Made by a program: the position numbers and the translations under genes. Source: Chloroflexota bacterium (GTDB taxonomy: Bacteria > Chloroflexota > Anaerolineae > Anaerolineales > Villigracilaceae). From it: a stretch of DNA of 40,387 bases. The DNA is taken from the NCBI GenBank assembly GCA_016234555.1, contig JACRBJ010000026.1, positions 1 to 40,387 of the forward strand, given 5' to 3'. Each line of letters starts with the position of its first letter. Position 1 is the stretch's first letter. Below, one piece after another: positions 25,213 through 31,802 of this stretch. The notes below the pieces were generated by a model, which was given only the letters and a program-made list of their open reading frames with translations, made no database searches and was not told the origin of the DNA.

Positions 25213-25572
25213 ATGCCATTCGAACAACATCAGGAAAAGAATTATCCCAAAGACGCTGCGAGCATTTTTCAGGCGGCGTTGAAAGCTGCCGAAAAACTGC
25301 AAGGGAAAATCATTTCCTCTGCTCCCGAACAATTCAAATTGACAGCCCGCTTCCCCAAGACCATTTTGGGACAAACCGTCGGCGAGCGTACCGAACTTTC
25401 ATGCGAAGTCCGCGCAGATGAGGAAGGTGGTCTCGTGGTGGTGGATGCGTTTCCGCTGGATGCGGTGGAGCGCAAGTTGATGTTCGGCGCGCGCAAGGGC
25501 GTCACATTGACTGTGGTAACATGGTTCATCGCTCATCTGGAACATAACCTCGGAATAGCGCCCGCCAAGTGA
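25213..25572 (+). CDS. Conserved-looking hypothetical protein, 119 residues
   Basis: I do not recognise the family. The protein is soluble, with an amphipathic N-terminal helix (DAASIFQAALKAAEKLQ), a beta-rich middle (KIISSAPEQFKLTARFPKTILGQTVGERTELSCEVRAD) and a C-terminal helix (VTWFIAHLEHNL). There are no cysteine pairs or obvious catalytic motifs. GTGAGG precedes the ATG. Codon use resembles its neighbours and it follows the kinase in the same direction, so it is probably real and part of the sugar region. Confidence 0.7.
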   Translation: MPFEQHQEKNYPKDAASIFQAALKAAEKLQGKIISSAPEQFKLTARFPKTILGQTVGERTELSCEVRADEEGGLVVVDAFPLDAVERKLMFGARKGVTLTVVTWFIAHLEHNLGIAPAK

Positions 25573-25597
25573 GAGTTTTCGGCTTCATCGCCTTTTG

Positions 25598-25670
25598 ACC
25601 ACAAAGCCTCGAAGACACGAAGGCGCGAAGAAAGAACTTCGTGTCTTTGCGTCTTTGCGACCTTTGTGGT
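25598..25670. repeat. Palindromic intergenic repeat (ACCACAAAG type)
   Basis: The outer arms are ACCACAAAG (25598-25606) and CTTTGTGGT (25662-25670). The inner arms are GACACGAA and TTCGTGTC (25614-25621 with 25638-25645). A T-run follows, so it may also terminate transcription. Similar palindromes are scattered in many environmental bacterial genomes. Confidence 0.7.
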
Positions 25671-25694
25671 TATTTTTTTATGGGAGATTGAAAC

Positions 25695-26378
25695 ATGCCC
25701 GAACAAAAAACAACCCGCATTTACATGGTCCGCCACGGGGCGACTCAACTCAGCGCCGAAGACCGTTTTGCTGGCGCGGTGGATGTCCACCTTTCGGACG
25801 AGGGGAAATTTCAAGCCGCGCAACTGGCGGAGCGCCTGGCGGATGACTCAATTGCGGCGGTTTATTGCAGCCCGATGACCCGCACGATTCAGACGGCTTC
25901 CATCCTTGCCAAGCCGCACGAACTTTCCCTGATCCATCGCGAAGGTTTGCGCGAAATCCACCATGGACATTGGGAAGGAATGCGCCGCGCCGATGTCGAG
26001 TCGCAATTCCCAGACGAATACGCCGCGTGGGAAGAAGATCCGTTCACCTTTGCGCCGCAGGGCGGCGAGGCAGGAGTTAACGTAATTGCCCGCGCACTGC
26101 CAGTCATCCGTGAAATTGTTTTGGAGCATCGCGGACAGAATGTGCTGGTCGTCTCGCACAAAGCCACCCTGCGCTTGCTCATCAGCAGCCTGCTCGGATT
26201 CGATGCACGCGGCTATCGCGACCGCCTTGACCAGTCCCCAGCCTGTTTGAACGTGCTCGACTTCAAAGACCCTGTCCGCGCGCGGTTGATGTTATTCAAC
26301 GATGTCTCGCACTACACCGATCAGCCCAAACGTTCGGGCGGACGCCTGTCCAAGTGGTGGGATGCGGAACAAACCTAA
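25695..26378 (+). CDS. Histidine phosphatase family protein (phosphoglycerate mutase-like)
   Basis: The 227-residue protein has the phosphohistidine motif R13-H14-G15, E87 in LREIHHGHWEG and the second histidine H155 in VVSHKATLR. This is the complete active-site set of the branch-1 histidine phosphatases. Members dephosphorylate sugar phosphates, adenosylcobalamin precursors or other small molecules. Its place at the end of the sugar region suggests a sugar phosphate, but this is inference. The C-terminal 25 residues (SGGRLSKWWDAEQT) are an added basic tail. Confidence 0.88.
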   Translation: MPEQKTTRIYMVRHGATQLSAEDRFAGAVDVHLSDEGKFQAAQLAERLADDSIAAVYCSPMTRTIQTASILAKPHELSLIHREGLREIHHGHWEGMRRADVESQFPDEYAAWEEDPFTFAPQGGEAGVNVIARALPVIREIVLEHRGQNVLVVSHKATLRLLISSLLGFDARGYRDRLDQSPACLNVLDFKDPVRARLMLFNDVSHYTDQPKRSGGRLSKWWDAEQT

Positions 26379-26422
26379 TCATGCCAACTTGAGGTCATAC
26401 ACGAAAACGACAATCGGAATCG

Positions 26423-26457
26423 AAAAGGGACCGCCTTTTTAGGCAGTCCCTTTTTTC
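26423..26457. terminator. Bidirectional terminator between phosphatase gene and metK
   Basis: The stem AAAAGGGAC-cgCCT / AGGca-GTCCCTTTT is followed by T on the plus strand and by T on the minus strand. It lies between convergent genes. Confidence 0.9.
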
Positions 26458-26469
26458 TTACCGGGGTTT

Positions 26470-27675
26470 CTACAGCCCAGCCGCCTTCTTCAAAGCGGCA
26501 GCCTTGTCGGTCTTTTCCCAGGGGAATTCGATGTCGTCGCGTCCGAAGTGACCGTACGCGGCGGTCTTGCGATAGATGGGGCGGCGCAGGTCGAAGTCGC
26601 GGATGATGGCGCCGGGGCGCAGGTCAAAATGTTTGCTGATCAAAGCGGAAATCTTGTCGTCGGCGATCTTTGCGGTGCCGAAGGTTTCCACGTTCACCGA
26701 GAGCGGATGCGCCACGCCGATGGCGTACGCCACCTGCACTTCCACGCGGTCAGCCAGCCCGGCAGCGACGACGTTCTTCGCCACATAGCGAGCCGCATAC
26801 GCCGCAGAGCGATCCACCTTCGTGGGGTCTTTCCCGCTGAATGCGCCGCCGCCGTGGCGTCCCATGCCGCCGTAGGTATCGACGATGATCTTGCGTCCGG
26901 TCACACCGGCGTCGCCCATCGGTCCGCCCACCACAAAGCGCCCGGTCGGGTTGACGTAAATCTTCAGATTCTTGTCCACCATTTCCTTGGGCAGCACAGG
27001 GTTGATGACGTGTTTGATGATCGCGGCGCGGATATCCTCCTGCGAGATTTCGGGCGCGTGCTGGGTGGAGATCAACACGGTGTCGATGCGCTTCGGTTTG
27101 CCGAAAGCATACTCAACCGTGACCTGGCTCTTGCCGTCCGGGCGGAGCCATTCCAGCGTGTTATCCTTGCGGACTTCGCTCAAACGCAGGGCGAGTTTGT
27201 GCGCGAGGTAGATGGGCATCGGCATGAGGGTGGCGGTTTCGTTGCAGGCAAAGCCGAACATCATGCCCTGGTCGCCGGCGCCGATCTTGTCGATGTCGTC
27301 CTGGTCGCCGCCTTTGGCTTCCAGCGACTGGCTCACGCCCATATCGATATCCGGGCTTTGGCTGGCAACTGCGGAAAGCACGCCGCAGGTATGCCCGTCG
27401 AAACCTTTCTTAGCGCGGTCATAACCGATCTCATTCACCACCTTGCGGACGAGTTCGTCGAAGTTGACGTATCCTTTGGTGGTGATCTCGCCCAACAGCA
27501 TGACGTACCCGGTCTTGACAGCGGTTTCACATGCCACGCGGGACATCGGGTCCTGTTCCAGACAGGCATCCAATACTGCGTCCGAGATCTGGTCGCACAT
27601 CTTGTCCGGATGTCCCTCGGTCACCGATTCCGATGTGAACATCAGGCTGGGTGAAGACATAAAAGTGTTGCTCAT
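26470..27675 (-). CDS. metK: S-adenosylmethionine synthetase
   Basis: The 401-residue enzyme makes SAM from methionine and ATP. It shows the full MetK set: SVTEGHPDK (H22), [10 protein letters not shown], the P-loop-like [19 protein letters not shown], and [13 protein letters not shown] near the C-terminus. The start is the ATG at 27675 with AAGGAG ahead. An upstream ATG at 27735 would be read from the terminator stem of the riboswitch and is rejected. Transcription is controlled by the SAM-I riboswitch just upstream, giving feedback by the product. Confidence 0.97.
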   Translation of the reverse strand: MSNTFMSSPSLMFTSESVTEGHPDKMCDQISDAVLDACLEQDPMSRVACETAVKTGYVMLLGEITTKGYVNFDELVRKVVNEIGYDRAKKGFDGHTCGVLSAVASQSPDIDMGVSQSLEAKGGDQDDIDKIGAGDQGMMFGFACNETATLMPMPIYLAHKLALRLSEVRKDNTLEWLRPDGKSQVTVEYAFGKPKRIDTVLISTQHAPEISQEDIRAAIIKHVINPVLPKEMVDKNLKIYVNPTGRFVVGGPMGDAGVTGRKIIVDTYGGMGRHGGGAFSGKDPTKVDRSAAYAARYVAKNVVAAGLADRVEVQVAYAIGVAHPLSVNVETFGTAKIADDKISALISKHFDLRPGAIIRDFDLRRPIYRKTAAYGHFGRDDIEFPWEKTDKAAALKKAAGL

Positions 27676-27693
27676 TGTTGTTGTTTCTCCTTG

Positions 27694-27730
27694 AAAAAAT
27701 GGAATTGCCCTTTCAGCGTGAAAGGGCAAT
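27694..27730 (-). terminator. Expression-platform terminator of the SAM riboswitch
   Basis: On the minus strand ATTGCCCTTT-cacgctg-AAAGGGCAAT is followed by TCCATTTTTT. It lies between the aptamer and the metK ribosome site. Confidence 0.9.
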
Positions 27731-27749
27731 CGCATAATGCTTATCTACC

Positions 27750-27857
27750 CTCTCATCTCCCAGAAATCAATCTGTCGGATTTGGCACCATATTCAACTTG
27801 CGTTGACTGGTTGTCGAGGCATCGCAGGGCCGTTCCCTCCGCCTCTCTGGATAAGAG
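27750..27857 (-). promoter_or_regulatory. SAM-I (S-box) riboswitch aptamer
   Basis: Read on the minus strand, the segment has the S-box hallmarks in order: P1 CTCTTATC, the P2 block CAGAGAGGCGGAGGGA, CTGCGATGCC...GCAACC-like core (here TCGACAACC), ATGGTGCCAAATCC, GACAGATTG and the closing P1 strand GATGAGAG. P1 is 8 bp with one G-U pair. It precedes metK and a terminator, so high SAM should stop transcription. Confidence 0.95.
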
Positions 27858-27888
27858 CGCCGTATTCGGGCTATTGAATTGTGGCGCG

Positions 27889-27917
27889 ATAATACCATAG
27901 GGTTGTTGATGAGTAAA
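27889..27917 (-). promoter_or_regulatory. metK promoter
   Basis: On the minus strand TTTACT (27912-27917), a 17-base spacer and TATTAT (27889-27894) lie about 30 bases before the aptamer. Confidence 0.6.
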
Positions 27918-27932
27918 GATAAATATTGTGTA

Positions 27933-28022
27933 TCATTGCGAGGAGAGCACTTGCTTTTATCGACAAGGCAATCTCCATATTAAAACGGGGGGATTGCTTC
28001 GGCAAAAACCGCCTCGCAATGA
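27933..28022. repeat. Palindromic repeat, copy A (TCATTGCGAGG type)
   Basis: The outer arms are TCATTGCGAGG (27933-27943) and CCTCGCAATGA (28012-28022). The inner arms around AAGGCAATCTCC and GGGGATTGCTT also pair. A second copy lies at 29064-29150. Confidence 0.8.
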
Positions 28023-28082
28023 CATAAGAGAATCAGGATGATGAAATGCATCGCCTCTTTCTTAACTGTGAGTTGATCCTGT

Positions 28083-29051
28083 TCAATCATCAGCCGCGCA
28101 ACGGAATCCGATCTTGACCGAACTGCGCCCATAGTACGCGGGATCGTTTGGAAACTTTGTCGAGTCGGGACCAACCTCATAGCCGCGATTGGATGTCCGC
28201 AGTTCTATGAGACCATCCTGGTATGAGCCGCCGCGGATGACCCGCAGGTGATTCAATCCGCCGCTGTCTGGTCCGGTTGGATTGGCGGACGGGGAGTCGG
28301 CATAGTATTTGAGTTGATAGAAATCCGCGACCCATTCCCAGACGTTGCCGCCCATGTCCAACGCGCCAAAGGGACTCGCGCCGAGGGCGTACGATCCAAC
28401 GCGGGTTGTGTCGCCGACGATATTATTCGAGTTGGAATTTTCCGCGTTGGGCGGTTCGTTGCCCCAGGGATAGTTCCGCATGTCGTCGCTGCGGGCGGCG
28501 CGTTCCCATTCCGCTTCGGTGGGGAGACGGCGTTCCGCCCATCCGCAGTAGGCGTTGGCGTCGTACCAGGTGACATACACCACGGGATAATCCTTGAATT
28601 CGGGGCTGCCAAAATAATCGCCGCGGTTGTCCGAGTTGACCTTTACCGGCGGACGGCAAATGCCGGCGTTCACGCACAGGGCGTACATGCCGTTGGTGAC
28701 CTCCACCTGGTCGATCCAAAACGCGTCGAGGGTGACATCGTGCGCGGGGAGTTCGTCGTTCTCCATCAGGATGTCCATGCCGCCCATTTTGACCAATCCC
28801 GCCGGGACGAAGAGTTGGGTCATGCCGTCTTTGGGGGAGATTTTTGGGGGAGTGGCTGAGGTGTTTGAGGTATCTGAGGTGGCTGAGGTGTCTGAAGTAC
28901 CTGAGGTATTGATGGGTTCAGGAGTGGGCGGGATTGGTGTTTGCGCAGGCGTGTATTCAGGGACGGGGGTGGTTGTCGATGGGGGAGGCGTGACGGCGCT
29001 TTGACAAGCCGCGAGGATAAGGAGGAAGATGAGTGGGATGAGTTTTTTCAT
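28083..29051 (-). CDS. Lipoprotein with formylglycine-generating-enzyme-like (SUMF1) domain
   Basis: The 322-residue protein starts MKKLIPLIFLLILAACQS, a clear lipoprotein signal with lipobox L-A-A-C. A Thr/Ser/Pro linker follows with short TSDTSATSDTS repeats, then an FGE-sulfatase domain: FWIDQVEVTNGMYALCV, PVVYVTWYDANAYCGWAERRLPTEAEWERAAR, GNVWEWVADFY, RVIRGGSY and IGFRCA at the end. Most bacterial members lack the FGE redox cysteines and serve as C-type-lectin-like binding domains, so sulfatase activation is not implied. A frame extension upstream to 29201 only translates a palindromic repeat and is rejected. Location: outer face of the membrane. Confidence 0.88.
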   Translation of the reverse strand: MKKLIPLIFLLILAACQSAVTPPPSTTTPVPEYTPAQTPIPPTPEPINTSGTSDTSATSDTSNTSATPPKISPKDGMTQLFVPAGLVKMGGMDILMENDELPAHDVTLDAFWIDQVEVTNGMYALCVNAGICRPPVKVNSDNRGDYFGSPEFKDYPVVYVTWYDANAYCGWAERRLPTEAEWERAARSDDMRNYPWGNEPPNAENSNSNNIVGDTTRVGSYALGASPFGALDMGGNVWEWVADFYQLKYYADSPSANPTGPDSGGLNHLRVIRGGSYQDGLIELRTSNRGYEVGPDSTKFPNDPAYYGRSSVKIGFRCAADD

Positions 29052-29063
29052 GGTCAGTTGTCT

Positions 29064-29150
29064 GTCATTGCGAGGCGGTGTACTTCCGCCCGAAGCAATC
29101 GTATGTAAATTGGGGATTGCTTCGTCGCTGTGCGCGCTCCTCGCAATGAC
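29064..29150. repeat. Palindromic repeat, copy B (GTCATTGCGAGG type)
   Basis: The outer arms are GTCATTGCGAGG (29064-29075) and CCTCGCAATGAC (29139-29150). The inner arms CGAAGCAATC and GATTGCTTCG (29091-29100 with 29115-29124) also pair. It lies just upstream of the lipoprotein gene. Confidence 0.85.
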
Positions 29151-29160
29151 ATTTATAAAA

Positions 29161-30399
29161 CTATTGCACCAGTTGCAATGCCTTCCTTGCCTGGTCTTCA
29201 AAGAAGTTGGGATTGATCTCGTTTGCCTTTTCCCATGCCTTGCGCGCGCCGTCGTAATCGCCTTTACGGTACAAGCCGAAGCCGTACCACAGCCAGGCTT
29301 CTTCAGACATTTCGGTGACGCCCCGCGCGTAGTCGGTCAGGACGAGCAGGTCGTCGTTGCGGTCGGAGTGGAAGTAGGCGAGGAAGGGTCCGAACTGGTA
29401 GCGGAACATCCGCAGGGGCAGACCAATCTCCCGCGCTTTGTCGTAGGCGAGGGCGGCTTCCTCGTAGCGGTCGAAGTAGACCAGGTCGCTGCCGAGGTTG
29501 AACCAGGCAAAGGCGTCGGTTGGGTTGGATACGGTATCCACCTGGGCGGCGTCCAACGCCCGCTGGCGATTCAGGCTGGCATCCCAATCTTCGCCGAGCA
29601 GGGATTTCATTTCCTCCTCGAACTGCGGGAAGTAGATCACGATGTACAAATTGTTGAACGGTTTCCACTCTTCTTCGAGTTGGGAGTAAGGGATGGTCAA
29701 GTCCGCGCCGTGATAGGAATCCTGAATGGTAAAGGTCTGCGCGTCTTCGTTGTAGCCGGTGAGCAGGAGATAATGAGCCGCCCACAGGTCATCGTTGGGA
29801 CCGAGGGCGTCGTTGGGGTCGAGCGAGGTGACGCTTTCCACGATGACGGGGTAATTGGCGGCAATCAATCGCTTGAGCAGTTCAAGGTTTCCGCCCACGC
29901 GATATTCCATGTTGAGCCAGCCCGCCTGCGTGCGGACGTAATAACGCAACTCTTCGGGGTTGACGTTGCGATCCTGCAACACGGGCTTGATGAAACTGGC
30001 AATGTCTGCCTGACTGCCTTCCCAACCGTAAAGATGTAGAGCCATCGAGAGGGTGGCGGGTCCGCAGTTGTTGGGCGTTTGTTTCTCGAACGGCGGCGAC
30101 GCGATGGACGCCTGTGCGGGCAGGGGCGCGAAGGTGACGGTGGGCGTGGCGGACGGGGTGAGGTCAACCACGGGCGTCGATGTGGCTGTCGCAGCGATGG
30201 TCGGGGTGACTGGCTTGGGTGTGACGGGCAAAGCCGTCGGCACGGGACCGGGTGGGTCGATCACGTTTTTGGCGTAGATGGTGAATTTTTCCACCCGCCA
30301 CGAGACGGCTGATTTTACGAACGGGATTTGGTAAATCAACACGGCAAGCAGGAGCAATCCCGCCAGCCCAATGAGAATGTACTTCATTTTTCTGGACAT
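29161..30399 (-). CDS. Membrane-anchored C39-like peptidase with TPR repeats
   Basis: The 412-residue protein has one N-terminal membrane helix (about 7-23), a Thr/Pro linker (50-95), then a C39-like papain-fold domain with Q107, C112 in NNCGPATLSMAL, H209 in AAHYLLLTGYN and D227 in IQDSYHG. A C-terminal region (about 285-412) has at least two tetratricopeptide-like repeats. All catalytic residues are present, so it may be an active extracytoplasmic cysteine peptidase. The substrate is unknown and no ABC exporter is linked. TAAACT lies 7 bases before the ATG (30407-30412), so the mRNA is probably leaderless. Confidence 0.82.
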   Translation of the reverse strand: MSRKMKYILIGLAGLLLLAVLIYQIPFVKSAVSWRVEKFTIYAKNVIDPPGPVPTALPVTPKPVTPTIAATATSTPVVDLTPSATPTVTFAPLPAQASIASPPFEKQTPNNCGPATLSMALHLYGWEGSQADIASFIKPVLQDRNVNPEELRYYVRTQAGWLNMEYRVGGNLELLKRLIAANYPVIVESVTSLDPNDALGPNDDLWAAHYLLLTGYNEDAQTFTIQDSYHGADLTIPYSQLEEEWKPFNNLYIVIYFPQFEEEMKSLLGEDWDASLNRQRALDAAQVDTVSNPTDAFAWFNLGSDLVYFDRYEEAALAYDKAREIGLPLRMFRYQFGPFLAYFHSDRNDDLLVLTDYARGVTEMSEEAWLWYGFGLYRKGDYDGARKAWEKANEINPNFFEDQARKALQLVQ

Positions 30400-30473
30400 G
30401 GGCGTGAGTTTACCATGCGTTTGATAGTCCGTTGGACGTTTAACGTTACACGTTCAACGAACGATTTTTCGCC

Positions 30474-30502
30474 TTGACTTTGCCTTCGCCGCCCATTATT
30501 AT
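30474..30502 (+). promoter_or_regulatory. Promoter of the flavin reductase gene (leaderless type)
   Basis: TTGACT (30474-30479), a 17-base spacer and TATTAT (30497-30502) lie 8 bases before the ATG at 30511, so transcription should begin at or within about 2 bases of the start codon. Confidence 0.75.
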
Positions 30503-30510
30503 AAATTTAT

Positions 30511-31002
30511 ATGGAACAAACCCTCGATCCCGAAAAATTACGCGCCGCCATGCGCGCCTGGTCTGCGGGTGTATCGGTTGTGACATCGGTACATGAAAGC
30601 CAGCAAAGCGGCGCAACCGTCAATTCGTTTACGACCATTTCGTTGGAGCCGTCCCTGCTGACCGTCACGCTGCAAAAGACATCGCGGACGCATGACTTGA
30701 TTTCAAAGTCCCGCATCTTTGGTTTGACCATGCTGTCGGCGGAGCAAGCCCATCTGGCGGATCTGTTCGCGGGGAAAACCGCCGCCGAAGACCGTTTCGC
30801 CGGCTTGCAGACCGAGACGCTTGTCACAGGCGCGCCGTTAATCGTCGGCGGATTGGCGTGGCTCGATTGCCGTGTGGTCGAGACCTTCGACGCCGTCAGC
30901 AGTACGCTGTTCATCGCGGAGACGCTTGCGGCGCAGACCATGAACGGCAGGATGCCGCTGGTTTATCACAACCGCGAATATTGGAGTTTGTGTAAGACCT
31001 GA
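30511..31002 (+). CDS. Flavin reductase family protein (FMN-binding)
   Basis: The 163-residue protein has the flavin-reductase-like split-barrel pattern: LRAAMRAWSAGVSVVTS, GATVNSFTTISLEPSLLTVTLQ, and the FGLTMLSAEQAHLADLFAG block. Such proteins reduce free FMN/FAD with NAD(P)H for partner monooxygenases or act alone. No partner is adjacent. The last codons and the stop lie in the arm of the 208-bp foldback element, so that element may have replaced the original C-terminus. Confidence 0.88.
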   Translation: MEQTLDPEKLRAAMRAWSAGVSVVTSVHESQQSGATVNSFTTISLEPSLLTVTLQKTSRTHDLISKSRIFGLTMLSAEQAHLADLFAGKTAAEDRFAGLQTETLVTGAPLIVGGLAWLDCRVVETFDAVSSTLFIAETLAAQTMNGRMPLVYHNREYWSLCKT

Positions 31003-31203
31003 CACCTAATTTTGTGCAAAATACCCTGCAAGTCATTGAGGATTGGCTGGCTGAAAACCTTTTTAGCCACGGATTTCACGGATGCACACGGATTTTAAAA
31101 CCAATCGGTGAAAATCCGTGAAATCCGTGGCAAGGTTTTGGGTAAACGCCAGTCGCTAGCAATGAGTTGTAGCCCAATTTGGGCAAAATTTAGGCGTCAG
31201 GTC
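30996..31203. repeat. 208-bp foldback (MITE-like) element
   Basis: The ends GACCTGACACCTAA (30996-31009) and its complement at 31190-31203 form imperfect terminal inverted repeats. Inside, CCACGGATTTCACGGA pairs with TCCGTGAAATCCGTGG, AAAACCTT with AAGGTTTT, and CATTG with CAATG. The whole segment is thus one long imperfect hairpin without a gene. It fills the gap between the flavin reductase and AMMECR1 genes. Confidence 0.75.
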
Positions 31204-31217
31204 TATAGGAGGATAAG

Positions 31218-31793
31218 ATGACCACTCAATTGACCGATGCTGAGAAGCAAACGCTCCTGCGGTTGGCGCGGGAGGCTATGGAGTGCGGCGTGCGCAGGAA
31301 AAAACTTCCGCCGTTGGAGAAAGCCTCCCTCACGCCGAGCCTGCTCGAACAAGGCGCGTCGTTTGTCACGCTGACCATCGACGGCGAACTGCGCGGCTGC
31401 ATCGGCGCGCTCGAAGCCTATCAGCCGCTGGTCGATGACGTGCGCGAACATGCCATTGCCGCCGCGCTCGAGGACCCAAGATTCCGTCCCGTAGCCGAAG
31501 CTGAATTGGACAGGATCAGCCTCGAGGTATCGCGCCTCACCCCGCCCGTTTTGCTGGAATACGCCGACAGCCAGGACCTACTCGCGAAGCTGCGTCCGCA
31601 CGTCGATGGAGTCATCCTAAAAAGCGATTTCCGCCGCGCCACCTTCCTGCCGCAGGTTTGGGAGAAAATCCCCGACGCCGAGGAGTTTCTCGACCACCTG
31701 TGCGTCAAGATGGGGGCGAGGTCGAATTTGTGGCGGGACACAAAATTGCAAGTTTATGTTTATCAGGTCGAAGAATTCCACGAAATGAATTAG
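31218..31793 (+). CDS. AMMECR1 domain protein (AmmeMemoRadiSam system protein A type)
   Basis: The 191-residue protein has the AMMECR1 signature LRGCIG (about residues 57-62) and the following AAALEDPRFRPV, with C-terminal NLWRDTKLQVYVYQV. In AmmeMemoRadiSam systems it occurs with a Memo protein and a radical SAM enzyme, neither of which is in this window. Its biochemical role is unknown. AGGAGG precedes the ATG. Its stop codon TAG is also the first part of the next gene's -10 box. Confidence 0.88.
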   Translation: MTTQLTDAEKQTLLRLAREAMECGVRRKKLPPLEKASLTPSLLEQGASFVTLTIDGELRGCIGALEAYQPLVDDVREHAIAAALEDPRFRPVAEAELDRISLEVSRLTPPVLLEYADSQDLLAKLRPHVDGVILKSDFRRATFLPQVWEKIPDAEEFLDHLCVKMGARSNLWRDTKLQVYVYQVEEFHEMN

Positions 31794-31796
31794 AAT
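31791..31796 (+). promoter_or_regulatory. -10 box of the TPR gene overlapping the AMMECR1 stop
   Basis: TAGAAT lies exactly 6 bases before the ATG at 31803, the spacing expected for a leaderless transcript. No strong -35 was seen. Confidence 0.5.
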
Positions 31797-31802
31797 TCGC
31801 CC

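Noticed and set aside
26548..27654. 368-codon open frame on the plus strand
   Set aside because: It is antisense to metK and has the His/Asp/Gly/Val-rich composition of a shadow frame.
27676..27735. Upstream ATG of metK adding 20 residues
   Set aside because: It lies in the riboswitch terminator; the ATG at 27675 has the ribosome site.
29052..29201. N-terminal extension of the SUMF1-like lipoprotein
   Set aside because: It translates a palindromic repeat; the signal peptide with lipobox begins at 29051.
31058..31135. CRISPR-like direct repeats around the CCACGGATTTCACGGA motif
   Set aside because: The copies are inverted and form one hairpin; there are no spaced direct repeats.
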